A DNA stretch of 64,000 bases. Source: Pseudomonas linyingensis (GTDB lineage Bacteria > Pseudomonadota > Gammaproteobacteria > Pseudomonadales > Pseudomonadaceae). The notes below the pieces were generated by a model, which saw only the letters and a program-made list of their open reading frames with translations, did not search any database and was not told the DNA's origin. Location: positions 149,073 through 213,072 of the forward strand of contig NZ_FNZE01000010.1 in the NCBI RefSeq assembly GCF_900109175.1, in the 5' to 3' direction. Each line of letters opens with the position of its first letter. Within the stretch, counting starts at the first letter, position 1. Shown here piece after piece: positions 34,238 to 43,006 of the stretch. Both the position numbers and the translations under genes were made by a program.

Positions 34238-36115
34238 TCACTGCGCCAGCAGGTGCTCGACGATGCGTTCGGCCGCCGCTTCGGCCGACTCGCTGCGGGT
34301 GTCGATGTGCAGATCGGGCGCCAGCGGCGGCTCATACGGCGAGTCGATGCCGGTGAAGTTCTTCAGCTCGCCGCAGCGGGCCTTCTGGTACAGGCCCTTG
34401 GGATCGCGCTGCTCGGCCAGCGCCAGCGGGGTGTCGACGAAGATCTCCAGGAAGGTGCCTTCGCCGGCCAGACTGCGCGCCAGATCGCGTTCGGCGCGGA
34501 ACGGCGAGATGAACGAGACCAGGGTGATCAGCCCGGCGTCGAGCATCAGCCGGCCCACCTCGGCCACCCGGCGGATGTTCTCCACCCGGTCGGCTTCGCT
34601 GAACCCCAGGTCGCGGTTCAGGCCGTGACGCACGTTGTCGCCGTCGAGCAGGTAGGTGTGCCTACCGAGAGCGTGCAGCTTGCGTTCCACCAGATTGGCG
34701 ATGGTCGACTTACCGGCGCCGGACAGGCCGGTGAACCACAACATGCGTGGGGTCTGGCCCTTCAGTGCGGCGCGGGCGGCGCCATCGACGTCGATGGCCT
34801 GCCAGTGCACGTTCTGCGCCCGGCGCAGGGCGAAGTGCAGCATGCCGGCGCCGACGGTCTGGTTGCTCAGGCGGTCGATGACGATGAAGCCGCCGGTATC
34901 GCGATTGTCCGCGTAGGCGTCGAAGGGGATCGGCTGGTCGAGGCTGAGGTTGCCGACGCCGATCTCGTTCAACTCCAGGGTCCTGGCCGCCAGGTGCTCG
35001 AGGGTGTTGACGTTGACCTTGTGCTTGAGGGTGGCGCAGCTCATGCCCAGGGTGCGGCAGCCGATCTTCATCAGGTAGGGGCGCCCGGGCAGCAACGGCT
35101 CCTCGCTCATCCATACCAGGGTGGCCTCGAACTGGTCGGCCACCGCCGGCGGCGCGTCGGCCAGGGCGATCACGTCACCGCGGCTGATGTCGATCTCGTC
35201 GTCCAGGGTCAGGGTCACCGCCTGACCGCAGACCGCTTCCCGCTGTGCGCCGGCCATGCCGAGGACGCCGCTGACCCGGCTCTGCTTGCCTGACGGCAGG
35301 ACGCGGATCGGATCGCCGACGCGGATGCTACCGGCGGCGACGTTGCCGGCGAAGCCGCGGAAGTCCAGGTTGGGCCGGTTGACCCATTGTACCGGCAGGC
35401 GGAAGGGCGCCTGGCTGGCGCGGTTGTCGTCCAGCGGTGCGCTTTCCAGATGCTCCAGCAGGCTCGGCCCCCGGTACCAGGGCATGCTGTTACTGCGCTC
35501 GATGAGGTTGTCGCCCCTGAGCGCCGAGAGGGGGATGCACTGCACGTCGGTCAGGCCGAGCTTCTCGGCGAAGGCGCGGTAGTCGGTCTCGATTCTGCGG
35601 AACACCTCTTCCGAGTAGTCCATCAGGTCCATCTTGTTCACCGCCACCAGCACTTGACGGATGCCCAGCAGCGACACCAGGTAGCTGTGCCGGCGGGTCT
35701 GTGCCAGCAGGCCCTGGCGGGCGTCGATGAGGATCACCGCAAGGTCGGCGGTGGAGGCGCCGGTGACCATGTTGCGGGTGTACTGCTCGTGGCCGGGGGT
35801 GTCGGCGACGATGAACTTGCGCTTGTCGGTGGCGAAGAAGCGGTAGGCCACGTCGATGGTGATGCCCTGTTCGCGCTCGGCGGCGAGACCGTCCACCAGC
35901 AGGGCGAAGTCCAGCTCGCCACCCTGGGTGCCGAGCTTCTTCGAGTCGACCTCGAGCTGACCGAGCTGGTCCTCGAACAGCACCTTGGTCTCAAAGAGCA
36001 GGCGGCCGATCAGCGTGCTCTTGCCATCATCGACGCTGCCGCAGGTGATGAAACGCAGCAGGTCCTTGCGCTGTTGCTGCTGCAGGTACTGCTCCAGGCT
36101 GGTAATCGCGTTCAT
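34238..36115 (-). CDS. cysNC: Bifunctional sulfate adenylyltransferase subunit 1 / APS kinase
   Basis: 625 residues, two domains. The N-terminal CysN GTPase has the P-loop GSVDDGKS (26-33), DTPGH and NKMD motifs and an EF-Tu-like beta-barrel. The C-terminal CysC APS kinase starts near residue 440 with its own P-loop GLSGAGKST and [16 protein letters not shown]. CysN with CysD makes APS, and CysC phosphorylates it to PAPS, the sulfotransferase donor. The ATG shares a base with the cysD stop. The fused form is common in Pseudomonas. Here the pair sits under the same promoter element as the steroid genes. Confidence 0.92.
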   Translation of the reverse strand: MNAITSLEQYLQQQQRKDLLRFITCGSVDDGKSTLIGRLLFETKVLFEDQLGQLEVDSKKLGTQGGELDFALLVDGLAAEREQGITIDVAYRFFATDKRKFIVADTPGHEQYTRNMVTGASTADLAVILIDARQGLLAQTRRHSYLVSLLGIRQVLVAVNKMDLMDYSEEVFRRIETDYRAFAEKLGLTDVQCIPLSALRGDNLIERSNSMPWYRGPSLLEHLESAPLDDNRASQAPFRLPVQWVNRPNLDFRGFAGNVAAGSIRVGDPIRVLPSGKQSRVSGVLGMAGAQREAVCGQAVTLTLDDEIDISRGDVIALADAPPAVADQFEATLVWMSEEPLLPGRPYLMKIGCRTLGMSCATLKHKVNVNTLEHLAARTLELNEIGVGNLSLDQPIPFDAYADNRDTGGFIVIDRLSNQTVGAGMLHFALRRAQNVHWQAIDVDGAARAALKGQTPRMLWFTGLSGAGKSTIANLVERKLHALGRHTYLLDGDNVRHGLNRDLGFSEADRVENIRRVAEVGRLMLDAGLITLVSFISPFRAERDLARSLAGEGTFLEIFVDTPLALAEQRDPKGLYQKARCGELKNFTGIDSPYEPPLAPDLHIDTRSESAEAAAERIVEHLLAQ

Positions 36116-37011
36116 CAGAAGTACCCCTCTTGCTTCTTCTTCTCCATGGAACCGGCCGAATCGCTGTCGATCAGGCGGCCCTGGCGTTCCGAGGTTCGGC
36201 TCACCAGCATCTCCTGGATGATGGCTTCGAGGCTGTCGGCCTCGCTGTCGATGGCGCCGGTCAGCGGGTAGCAGCCGAGGGTGCGGAAGCGCACCTTGCG
36301 CAGTTCGGGCGTTTCGCCCGGCAGCAGCGGCAGGCGCTGGTCGTCGACCATGATCAGGGTGCCGTCGCGCCGCACCACCGGGCGCTCGGCGGCGAGGTAG
36401 AGGGGAACGATGGGGATGCGTTCCAGGTAGATGTATTGCCAGATGTCCAGCTCGGTCCAGTTGGATAGCGGGAACACCCGCAGGCTTTCGCCCTTGCGCT
36501 TGCGGGTGTTGTACAGGTGCCAGAGTTCCGGGCGCTGCTGCTTCGGGTCCCAGCGGTGCTGCGCGGAGCGGATCGAGAACACCCGCTCCTTGGCGCGCGA
36601 CTTCTCCTCGTCGCGGCGCGCGCCACCGAACGCCGCATCGAAGCCGTACTGGTCCAGCGCCTGCTTGAGGCCCTGGGTCTTCCAGATGTCGGTATGCAGG
36701 GACGAGCCGTGGTCGAAGGGGTTGATCCCGCGCTCGACGCCCTCGGGATTGACGTGCACCAGCAGCTTCAGGCCCAGGCGCTCGGCGGTCTGGTCGCGAA
36801 AGGCGATCATCTCGCGGAACTTCCAGGTGGTGTCCACGTGGAGCAGGGGGAAGGGCGGTTTGCCGGGCGCGAAGGCCTTCATCGCCAGGTGCAGCATGAC
36901 CGCGCTGTCCTTGCCGATGGAGTAGAGCATCACCGGGTTTTCACACTCGGCGACCACTTCGCGGATGATCTGGACGCTTTCGGCTTCCAGGCGTTGCAGG
37001 TGGGTCAGCAT
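36115..37011 (-). CDS. cysD: Sulfate adenylyltransferase subunit 2
   Basis: 298 residues. The PP-loop SIGKDS is at 31-36, then [34 protein letters not shown] and a C-terminal [13 protein letters not shown]. It forms the ATP sulfurylase with CysN. The ATG at 37011 is chosen (GGAGACAAGCG before it); the 19-codon upstream extension lacks a ribosome site. A regulon-type element lies 82 nt upstream and a GC-rich hairpin sits in the leader. Confidence 0.92.
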   Translation of the reverse strand: MLTHLQRLEAESVQIIREVVAECENPVMLYSIGKDSAVMLHLAMKAFAPGKPPFPLLHVDTTWKFREMIAFRDQTAERLGLKLLVHVNPEGVERGINPFDHGSSLHTDIWKTQGLKQALDQYGFDAAFGGARRDEEKSRAKERVFSIRSAQHRWDPKQQRPELWHLYNTRKRKGESLRVFPLSNWTELDIWQYIYLERIPIVPLYLAAERPVVRRDGTLIMVDDQRLPLLPGETPELRKVRFRTLGCYPLTGAIDSEADSLEAIIQEMLVSRTSERQGRLIDSDSAGSMEKKKQEGYF

Positions 37012-37032
37012 CGCTTGTCTCCGTGGGATGGG

Positions 37033-37064
37033 GCCGGCCCCGCGGGTTGCGGGCCGGCTTTTTT
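37033..37064 (+). terminator. Hairpin with T run in the cysD leader region
   Basis: GCCGGCCC (37033-37040) pairs with GGGCCGGC (37051-37058), followed on the plus strand by six T. On the minus strand the same hairpin would lie in the 5' leader of cysD. It may insulate the divergent promoters or act on the cysD leader. Confidence 0.5.
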
Positions 37065-37093
37065 CCACGGTAGGGAAGCGGCCGTTTGGGATT

Positions 37094-37111
37094 CTTCGTC
37101 TGGTCGGACGA
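37094..37111 (-). promoter_or_regulatory. Regulon-type element before cysD (copy 14)
   Basis: Minus strand: TCGTCC-GACC-AGACGAAG; the outer arms TTCGTC/GACGAA are symmetric. A weak -10-like CTACCG is at 37073-37068 (20 nt). Confidence 0.5.
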
Positions 37112-37200
37112 ACTTTCAGGATTGCTTGGGGATCGACGGCTGATGCCTGCAGATCGTTACAGTCGGCGCCACTTGGAGCGGATTTGCCGAAAGTGCGAGT

Positions 37201-37218
37201 TAGTCCGCGCAGACGAAG
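37201..37218 (+). promoter_or_regulatory. Regulon element before the DHH gene (copy 15)
   Basis: TAGTCC-GCGC-AGACGAAG with a -10-like TCTAAG at 37238-37243 (19 nt). It ends 69 nt before the start codon. Confidence 0.65.
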
Positions 37219-37287
37219 AACTCTTGTCCGCGACCTCTCTAAGGTGATGAAGGAGACGATCAGTCGAACGGAGCTGAGGAGACCGAC

Positions 37288-38271
37288 ATGGCGATGGATG
37301 GGGTAGGGCGACAGGCGTACTGCGCCTTCAATGGCGACGCGGACGGCCTCTGCGCCTTACAGCAGTTGCGGCTGGCCGGCGAGTTGCCAGCCGAGGTGCG
37401 CCTGGTCAGCGGGGTGAAGCGCGATATCGCCCTGCTGCAGCGAGTGCAGGCCGGCGCCGGCGAGCAGGTCACGGTGCTGGACATCGCCCACGACAGCAAT
37501 CGCGCGGATGTCGCGCGGCTGCTCGCGGCCGGTGCCAGCGTGCGTTACTTCGACCACCACTTTGCTGGCGAGCTGCCGGAGCACCCGGCGTTCGAGTCGT
37601 TTATCGACACCGATGCGCAGGTGTGTACCAGCCTGCTGGTCGACCGCTTCCTCGGCGGACGCTTCCACCGCTGGGCGGTGGCGGCGGCCTTCGGCGACGG
37701 CATGCCCGGCCCGGCGCACCGTCTGGCCCAGCGCCATGGGCTGAGCGAAGGCGACACCGCGGCGCTCGCCGAGCTGGGGGAGCTGCTCAACTACAACGCC
37801 TACGGCGAGTGTCTGGACGACCTGCATTTCGATCCGCTGGCGCTGGCGGAGCAATTGCTGCCCTATGCGGACCCGCTCGACTTCGTGCGCGACAGCCCCA
37901 GCTTCGCCAGGCTGCGCGCAGGCCATGCGGCCGACATGGCCGCGGCGGCTTCGCTGCAGCCCTGGCGGGAAGGTGCGGGGGCCCGGCTTTACCGGCTGCC
38001 CGCCGAACCCTGGGCGCGGCGGGTCAGCGGGGTGCTGGCCAACCGGCTGGCGGCCGGCGATCCGCAGCGGGCGCTGGGCCTGCTCTCGCCACGCAGCGAC
38101 GGCGACTGGCAGTTCAGCCTGCGGGTGCCCGCCGACGCGCCGCTGTCGGCGGATGCCTTCTGCCGGCGCTACCCCAGCGGCGGCGGCCGCCAGCGCGCCG
38201 CCGGCATCAACCGGTTGCCGGACGAGGCGCTGGAGGACTTCGTGGCGGCGTTGCTGGCCGGCTATCCCTGA
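37288..38271 (+). CDS. DHH-family phosphoesterase, candidate PAP phosphatase
   Basis: 327 residues. Metal-binding motifs of the DHH superfamily are visible: NGDADGL at 15-21, LDIAHDSN near 64-71, FDHH at 88-91 and FIDTDAQ near 104. A C-terminal DHHA1 domain ends in GGGRQRAAG, with Arg where GGGH usually has His. Relatives include NrnA, which degrades nanoRNA and dephosphorylates 3'-phosphoadenosine 5'-phosphate (PAP). It is divergent from cysD and shares the regulon promoter. Clearing PAP, the by-product of the sulfotransferase, would fit. AGGAG lies before the ATG. The PAP substrate is inferred. Confidence 0.7.
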   Translation: MAMDGVGRQAYCAFNGDADGLCALQQLRLAGELPAEVRLVSGVKRDIALLQRVQAGAGEQVTVLDIAHDSNRADVARLLAAGASVRYFDHHFAGELPEHPAFESFIDTDAQVCTSLLVDRFLGGRFHRWAVAAAFGDGMPGPAHRLAQRHGLSEGDTAALAELGELLNYNAYGECLDDLHFDPLALAEQLLPYADPLDFVRDSPSFARLRAGHAADMAAAASLQPWREGAGARLYRLPAEPWARRVSGVLANRLAAGDPQRALGLLSPRSDGDWQFSLRVPADAPLSADAFCRRYPSGGGRQRAAGINRLPDEALEDFVAALLAGYP

Positions 38272-38333
38272 CACACGCTTGGCTGACGGGAGTGCTCGAC
38301 GGCAGCAGTCCCCGGGGCAATCGCATGATCCGC

Positions 38334-38430
38334 TGTAGGGGCGAATTCATTCGCCATGGGTCGCAACGCGGCCCCCGGGGTGCCATGGGCAGGCCGAGGG
38401 CCTGCTTGGCGAATGAATTCGCCCCTACCA
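38334..38430. repeat. Dispersed palindromic repeat, long form
   Basis: 97-bp copy whose last arm ends TACCA instead of TACA. Between two convergent genes (DHH and quinone reductase). Confidence 0.85.
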
Positions 38431-38459
38431 TGCGATTGCCCCCCATGCCCTTGGCGTGG

Positions 38460-39452
38460 CTAGCGTGGCGAGCCGGTGCCTTCGGCTACCGCCAGCACCT
38501 GCTTGCGGCACGGCTTGCCCTGCTGCAGACGTTCGTGGGCCAGTGCAACGTCGCCAAGCGGCAGCACCTCCAGAGGCGGCGGGAACACTCGTCCGTCCGC
38601 GATCAGCGTGGCAATTCGCTCCAGGGTTGCGCCGCTGGGCATGCGGCTGTAGGCCACTGCCGTGCGCAGGCAGCGGCGGGCGGCGGATTCATGGTCGGCT
38701 CCGGCATCCCCCGGCTCCAGGGTGAGGATCGCCACCAGCATCCCGCCCTGGCGCAGCAGGTCCAGCCCATCGGGCAGGCTGCCGGAGCCTATGCAGTCCA
38801 GCACCAAATCGACGCCCTCGGGCGCCCAGCAGCGCAACTCCTTGCCGATCTCCCCGCTACGGTAGTCGATGGCCAGGTCGGCGCCGAGCTGGCGCACGTG
38901 CTCCAGCTTGTCCGCACCGCAGGTGGTGGCTACGCGGGCCCCGGCGCAGCGGGCGAACTGGATGGCGAACCCGCCCACGGCGCTGCCGCCACCGTGGATC
39001 AGCACCGTCATCCCGGCGCGCAGCGCACCCTCGTCGAACAGCCCGGCCCAGGCCGCCAGGGCCGGGGTGGGTACGGCCGCTGCCGCGGGGAAGTCGAGGT
39101 TGTCCGGCATCCGCACGGTGGACGCCCGGGAAACGCAGGCGTACTCAGCATAGGAGCCCCATTTGCCGGCCCCCACATCGCTCTGGGCGAAGACTCGGGT
39201 CCCCGTCGGCAGGTCATCGACTCCCGCCCCTACGGCGCTTACCGTGCCGGCCAGGTCGAAGCCGAGCACCAGGGGGAAACGATACTGGAAGAAGCCCCCC
39301 AGGTAGCCCTCCCGGCACTTCCAGTCGGCCGGGTTGACCCCGGCACACACCACCCGTACCAGCACCTCGCCGGGGCCGGGCTGGGGTCGCTCCAGCTCGG
39401 CCAGTTGCAGCACTTCGCTGCCGCCGATCCGTTCCATCATCACTGCACGCAT
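38460..39452 (-). CDS. Quinone-oxidoreductase-like medium-chain dehydrogenase/reductase
   Basis: 330 residues. A GroES-like N-domain (GEVLVRVVCAGVNPADWKCREG) is followed by a Rossmann domain with VLIHGGGSAVGGFAIQFARCAGARV. No structural-zinc cysteine set is seen, so it falls in the zinc-free quinone/enoyl reductase branch using NADPH. The ATG at 39452 follows CGGAGAAAAACA. A Dabb protein gene lies 48 bp upstream on the same strand. No regulon element; substrate unknown. Confidence 0.8.
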   Translation of the reverse strand: MRAVMMERIGGSEVLQLAELERPQPGPGEVLVRVVCAGVNPADWKCREGYLGGFFQYRFPLVLGFDLAGTVSAVGAGVDDLPTGTRVFAQSDVGAGKWGSYAEYACVSRASTVRMPDNLDFPAAAAVPTPALAAWAGLFDEGALRAGMTVLIHGGGSAVGGFAIQFARCAGARVATTCGADKLEHVRQLGADLAIDYRSGEIGKELRCWAPEGVDLVLDCIGSGSLPDGLDLLRQGGMLVAILTLEPGDAGADHESAARRCLRTAVAYSRMPSGATLERIATLIADGRVFPPPLEVLPLGDVALAHERLQQGKPCRKQVLAVAEGTGSPR

Positions 39453-39500
39453 TGTTTTTCTCCGTCGCATGAATGCCGTCATTGCCGGGGATGCAATCCC

Positions 39501-40097
39501 TCAGCGGCTAGTTGCCAGGATGCTGGCCGGCAGCGGGCAAAACGCATGGCAGAGCGACTCCACCGTCCACTCCGCAAAGGCCGGGTCGAACCAACGATCG
39601 ACCCAGCCCCAGTGATAGGGGTGCAGCAGGTACTCGCCCTGCAAGTCCCCCAGATCAGCGAATTCCTGCTGCCAGACATGGGTCCAGTGGTCGCCGGCGA
39701 CGACCCGGCCCAGCCGCCAGTTGCGAATGCCCGCCATGTAGTCGGGCATGGCCAGCAGCTCGCGCTCCAGAGCCGCCACCTGGGCGTCCGCCACCCCATC
39801 GCGGACCTTGAACAGCAGGGTGCGCAGAATGCCCCCGGACAGCTCCGGCTCGCGCAGCCCCCCGCCGATGGGGCGATGGCGCAGCCGATCCACGTGCGCC
39901 ACGCCGGGCAGGGCTTCCAGCCCCTCGGCGCTGGCGCCGCGCAGCTCGACGCTGAATTGTCCGGCGCCCCAGCACCCCGGCAGATTGCCGGCGCCGAAGG
40001 AGCCGGGACGGGCGCGGCACCAGCGCTCCAGGGCCGCTGCGAAGCGGGCCAGCCCGGCAGGGTCGGTCAGGTAGACCTGGGCGGTTTCAAGCGTCAT
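39501..40097 (-). CDS. Stress-responsive alpha/beta-barrel (Dabb)-like protein
   Basis: 198 residues. The C-terminal half (GILRTLLFKVRDGVADAQVAALERELLAMPDYMAGIRNWRLGR ... THVWQQEFADLGDLQGEYLLHPYHWGWVDRWFD) has the Dabb pattern of dimeric ferredoxin-like proteins. The N-terminal half may be a second, diverged ferredoxin-like unit. It overlaps the upstream small gene by 11 bp, suggesting coupling. Dabb proteins include cyclases and small monooxygenases. Function unknown here. Confidence 0.65.
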   Translation of the reverse strand: MTLETAQVYLTDPAGLARFAAALERWCRARPGSFGAGNLPGCWGAGQFSVELRGASAEGLEALPGVAHVDRLRHRPIGGGLREPELSGGILRTLLFKVRDGVADAQVAALERELLAMPDYMAGIRNWRLGRVVAGDHWTHVWQQEFADLGDLQGEYLLHPYHWGWVDRWFDPAFAEWTVESLCHAFCPLPASILATSR

Positions 40098-40428
40098 GGC
40101 TGAGTTCCCCCGGCAGCGCCAGCGGCGTTTGTGCATCCACCAGGACATGGCGCCGCCGGCGCTGGCAGAGACGGTCCAGCTTCGGCCACACCGCCGGCGT
40201 CGAACCGGGGTTGCCGCGCATGCTGTAATAGGCGGGCGTATCGGGTAATTGCCAGAGCAGCCAGAGGGTGCTGGGTACCCCCGGCACCACCACCGGCGGC
40301 GAAACCCAGCGGTTGAGCAGTTGCGGCAGCGGCTCCGCCCGCCCCGGTAGCAGTTCCTCGTCCAGCAGGTGAAGGACCTGTTTCAACTCGCCCGCATCGA
40401 GGGTGAGTTCATCAAGAAGGTGGATCAT
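40087..40428 (-). CDS. Small protein of unknown function
   Basis: 113 residues, no signal peptide or membrane helix. Leu-rich start (MIHLLDELTLDAGELKQVLHLLDEELLPG) and a conserved-looking WLLWQLPDTPAYYSMRGNPGSTPAVWPKLDRLC. I do not recognise the family. AAGGAG lies 8 nt before the ATG. It starts the minus-strand set with the Dabb protein and quinone reductase, and is divergent from an AraC regulator 107 bp away, its likely controller. Confidence 0.6.
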   Translation of the reverse strand: MIHLLDELTLDAGELKQVLHLLDEELLPGRAEPLPQLLNRWVSPPVVVPGVPSTLWLLWQLPDTPAYYSMRGNPGSTPAVWPKLDRLCQRRRRHVLVDAQTPLALPGELSHDA

Positions 40429-40535
40429 CGACTGGCTCCTTTGCCAAGTTACCGCTGCATCCTGCATGCTCGTCCCCGGCCGGATCGCTACCCGACCGCT
40501 CAACCGACACCACCCGAACGCTCAGGCGGGCACAA

Positions 40536-41537
40536 ATGCCGAACCTCCGATCCGCCAGTACCGAATCCGCCGTGGGCCTGGGCGCCCGACTGCTGGACGA
40601 GCTGCGTCGCAGCGGCGCCGACCACCGGGCAATGACCGATGCGGCCAGGCACCTGTCCGCTGGCGCCTTCGCCGCCCTCTACCGTTCCGCGATCGAGCAC
40701 CTGGAAGCGCAGGTCGCCCTGGGCGACGGCCATGCGCCGATGGGCAAGCGGGACGTGGACCTGCTCTGCCGCTGCCTGCTGAGTTGCCGGACCCTGGCCG
40801 ATGCCATCCGCTGCGCCAGCGACTTCTGCGCCATGCTTCACCCGCGGGCGGGCATCCTGGCGCTGTCCAGCAACGGCGCCGTCGCGGAGTTCCGCATGGA
40901 CTCGCTGCGGCGGCGACAGAGCCCGGCGGCCTGCCTGGTGGATATCACCGGGCTGCTGTTCTACCAGCGCCTGTTCGCCTGGCTGATCGGCGAACCCATC
41001 CAGCCGCAGCGGAGCTTTCTCGGCCACCCCAACCGCGAAGACGCCATTCCCTTTCTCAGCCTGCTCAACGGCCCCGTGGAGGTCGGGCACCCCAGCTATG
41101 GATTCGCCTTCGACGCCGCCTTGCTGGAGCGTCCGCTACGCCGGCATCCGGCGGAGCTGGAGTCCTTCCTGGTGGACTTCCCCTTCCGCCTGGCGGCGGA
41201 CGAAGCCACCGCCACCATCCCTCTGACCCAACAGGTGCGCAGCTTTCTCGATGCGGCCCTGGCCCGGCAGCTGCCGATGCCCACCCAGCAGGAACTCGGC
41301 GCCGTGCTCTCGCTCAGCGTGGCCACGCTGCGCCGCCGGCTGCAGGCCGAAGGCAGCAGCTACCGGGCCCTGCGCGATGCCAGCCTGCTGGATGCCGCCG
41401 TGCATTTCCTGCGCAGCACCCAATGGCCGGTGGAGCGCATCGCCGGGCAGTTGGGCTTCAGCAATGCCGCAGCGCTGCGCCGTGCCCTGGTGCGGCTGAC
41501 CGGTCACTCCCCCAGTCATTACCGGAACGCCGGCTGA
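40536..41537 (+). CDS. AraC-family regulator
   Basis: 333 residues. The N-terminal domain resembles the arabinose-binding-2 type of OruR/ArgR-like regulators (ALYRSAIEHLEAQVALGDG, LVDITGLLFYQRLFAWLIG). The C-terminal double HTH runs from about 245: LGAVLSLSVATLRRRLQAEGSSYRALRD and IAGQLGFSNAAALRRALVRLTGHSPSHYR. It is divergent from the small protein/Dabb/quinone reductase set, which it probably regulates. The 107-bp intergenic region shows no regulon element. Confidence 0.82.
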   Translation: MPNLRSASTESAVGLGARLLDELRRSGADHRAMTDAARHLSAGAFAALYRSAIEHLEAQVALGDGHAPMGKRDVDLLCRCLLSCRTLADAIRCASDFCAMLHPRAGILALSSNGAVAEFRMDSLRRRQSPAACLVDITGLLFYQRLFAWLIGEPIQPQRSFLGHPNREDAIPFLSLLNGPVEVGHPSYGFAFDAALLERPLRRHPAELESFLVDFPFRLAADEATATIPLTQQVRSFLDAALARQLPMPTQQELGAVLSLSVATLRRRLQAEGSSYRALRDASLLDAAVHFLRSTQWPVERIAGQLGFSNAAALRRALVRLTGHSPSHYRNAG

Positions 41538-41561
41538 GCGTTAGAGGCCAGGACTGCGCGT

Positions 41562-41579
41562 TAGTCCCATCGGACGATG
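41562..41579 (+). promoter_or_regulatory. Perfect regulon element (copy 16)
   Basis: TAGTCC-CATC-GGACGATG with TTCAAT at 41600-41605 (20 nt). It ends 230 nt before the LuxR gene at 41810, giving a leader of about 200 nt with no feature I can name. Confidence 0.72.
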
Positions 41580-41809
41580 TTGGCCCCTTGAGCCGGCGGT
41601 TCAATCCGCAGTCATGGGGCCTTTCGGTAGTCCGGCCGCTGCCCCCACGAACGGGAGCGCGGAGTGCACCGCATGGGTATCCGTGCGCCAGGCCTGCCGT
41701 TCGCAGGGATTCCCGGCGCCGGCAACACCTTCGCTGCCACGGGCTGATCGCCCATGCCACATCTTCGGCCCTCCTGTGGGGAGGGCGTTGCCCGCTACGA
41801 GGTAATCCC

Positions 41810-43006
41810 ATGGAGGCTGTCGCTGTCCTCAAGCGCCCGGTCACGCCGTCACCGGTCATCTACTCAGCCGTGCTGCCCGAACTGATCGGACTGGTCTACG
41901 AAGGACTGAACGAGGCCAGGCCCTGGGGGGCTCTGGCCGAGCGCCTGCGCCAGGTGCTGGGAGCGATCAATGTCACGGTCACCCTGCTGCACGCCGAGGA
42001 TCGGCCGAGCGATATCCAGGTGATGTCCGTCGAGGAGGGCGACGACACCGACTGGCTGCTGGCGGAACGGCTCTACCGCGAGCGCTTCACCCATATCAAA
42101 CTGGTCGATCCCAAGTCGCTGCCGCCGGGCGAGGTCATCGTCTTCGGCCCCGAGGACGTGGAGACCGAGTGCGCCGCGCACATGGCGTTCCTCAACCTCG
42201 CCAGCTGCCTGCGGACCTGCTTCGCCGAGCCCGGGGGCATGCGCTGCTGGATCGACGTGATCCGTGGGCATTCCGATCCGGAACGGCCCTTTGCGGCCAG
42301 CGACCGGGAGCTGATCGGGGCTCTGTTGCCCCACCTGACCCGCGCCCTCGGCCTCTACGCCAGACTCAAGCGCCAGGAGGCGGAAAAGTCGATCTACGAA
42401 GGCTGCCTGGATCATCTGGTCCTCGGCTGCCTGCTGCTCGATGGCGATGCCCAACTGCTCTGCGTGAACCAGGCCGCCCGCGCCATCATCGACAAGCACC
42501 GCGGCATCGAGCTGAACCATGGGCGCGTGCTGCTGCAGGAGCGCGCGGCCCAGCAGGCGCTGGAGAAGGCGATCGCCAATGCCCTCGCGGCCAGGGCGCA
42601 GGAAGGCGGGCACTACCGTGGCGAGCTGGTGCGCCTGCAGGCCCGCGATGGCGTGCTGCTGGGCATGCTGGCGACGCCGGCACCGTTGATTGCCTACTAT
42701 CAGGGCCGGCATGTGCCGAGTGTGATCATCTACCTGTCGGAACTGACCGAGAGCCTGGCCATGCAGCAGGTCTCGGGTGGTTCCGCAGCGGAGCTGATCG
42801 CCCAGCTGCTCGATCTGACCCGCCAGGAAGCCCGGCTGGCTGCCTTGCTGGCCTGCGGCCAGACCATCAGCGAAGCCGCCGGGCAGATGGGCATCGCGGT
42901 GACAGCCGCACGCAACTACTCGAAGAACATCTACGCCAAGCTGGGCATCAAGGGGCAGAACGACCTGGTGCGGATCCTGTTCAAGAGCTTCGCCCTGCTG
43001 CGCTGA
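41810..43006 (+). CDS. LuxR-family regulator (second)
   Basis: 398 residues. The N-terminal region resembles the other two large LuxR regulators here (LPELIGLVYEGLNEARPWGALAERLRQVLGA; a PAS-like LDHLVLGCLLLDGDAQLLCVNQAARAII). The C-terminal HTH is LLDLTRQEARLAALLACGQTISEAAGQMGIAVTAARNYSKNIYAKLGIKGQNDLV, clearly diverged in the recognition helix, so it may bind a different site. Its promoter carries a perfect regulon element. Its 3' end overlaps the convergent MFS gene by 26 bp. Confidence 0.78.
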   Translation: MEAVAVLKRPVTPSPVIYSAVLPELIGLVYEGLNEARPWGALAERLRQVLGAINVTVTLLHAEDRPSDIQVMSVEEGDDTDWLLAERLYRERFTHIKLVDPKSLPPGEVIVFGPEDVETECAAHMAFLNLASCLRTCFAEPGGMRCWIDVIRGHSDPERPFAASDRELIGALLPHLTRALGLYARLKRQEAEKSIYEGCLDHLVLGCLLLDGDAQLLCVNQAARAIIDKHRGIELNHGRVLLQERAAQQALEKAIANALAARAQEGGHYRGELVRLQARDGVLLGMLATPAPLIAYYQGRHVPSVIIYLSELTESLAMQQVSGGSAAELIAQLLDLTRQEARLAALLACGQTISEAAGQMGIAVTAARNYSKNIYAKLGIKGQNDLVRILFKSFALLR

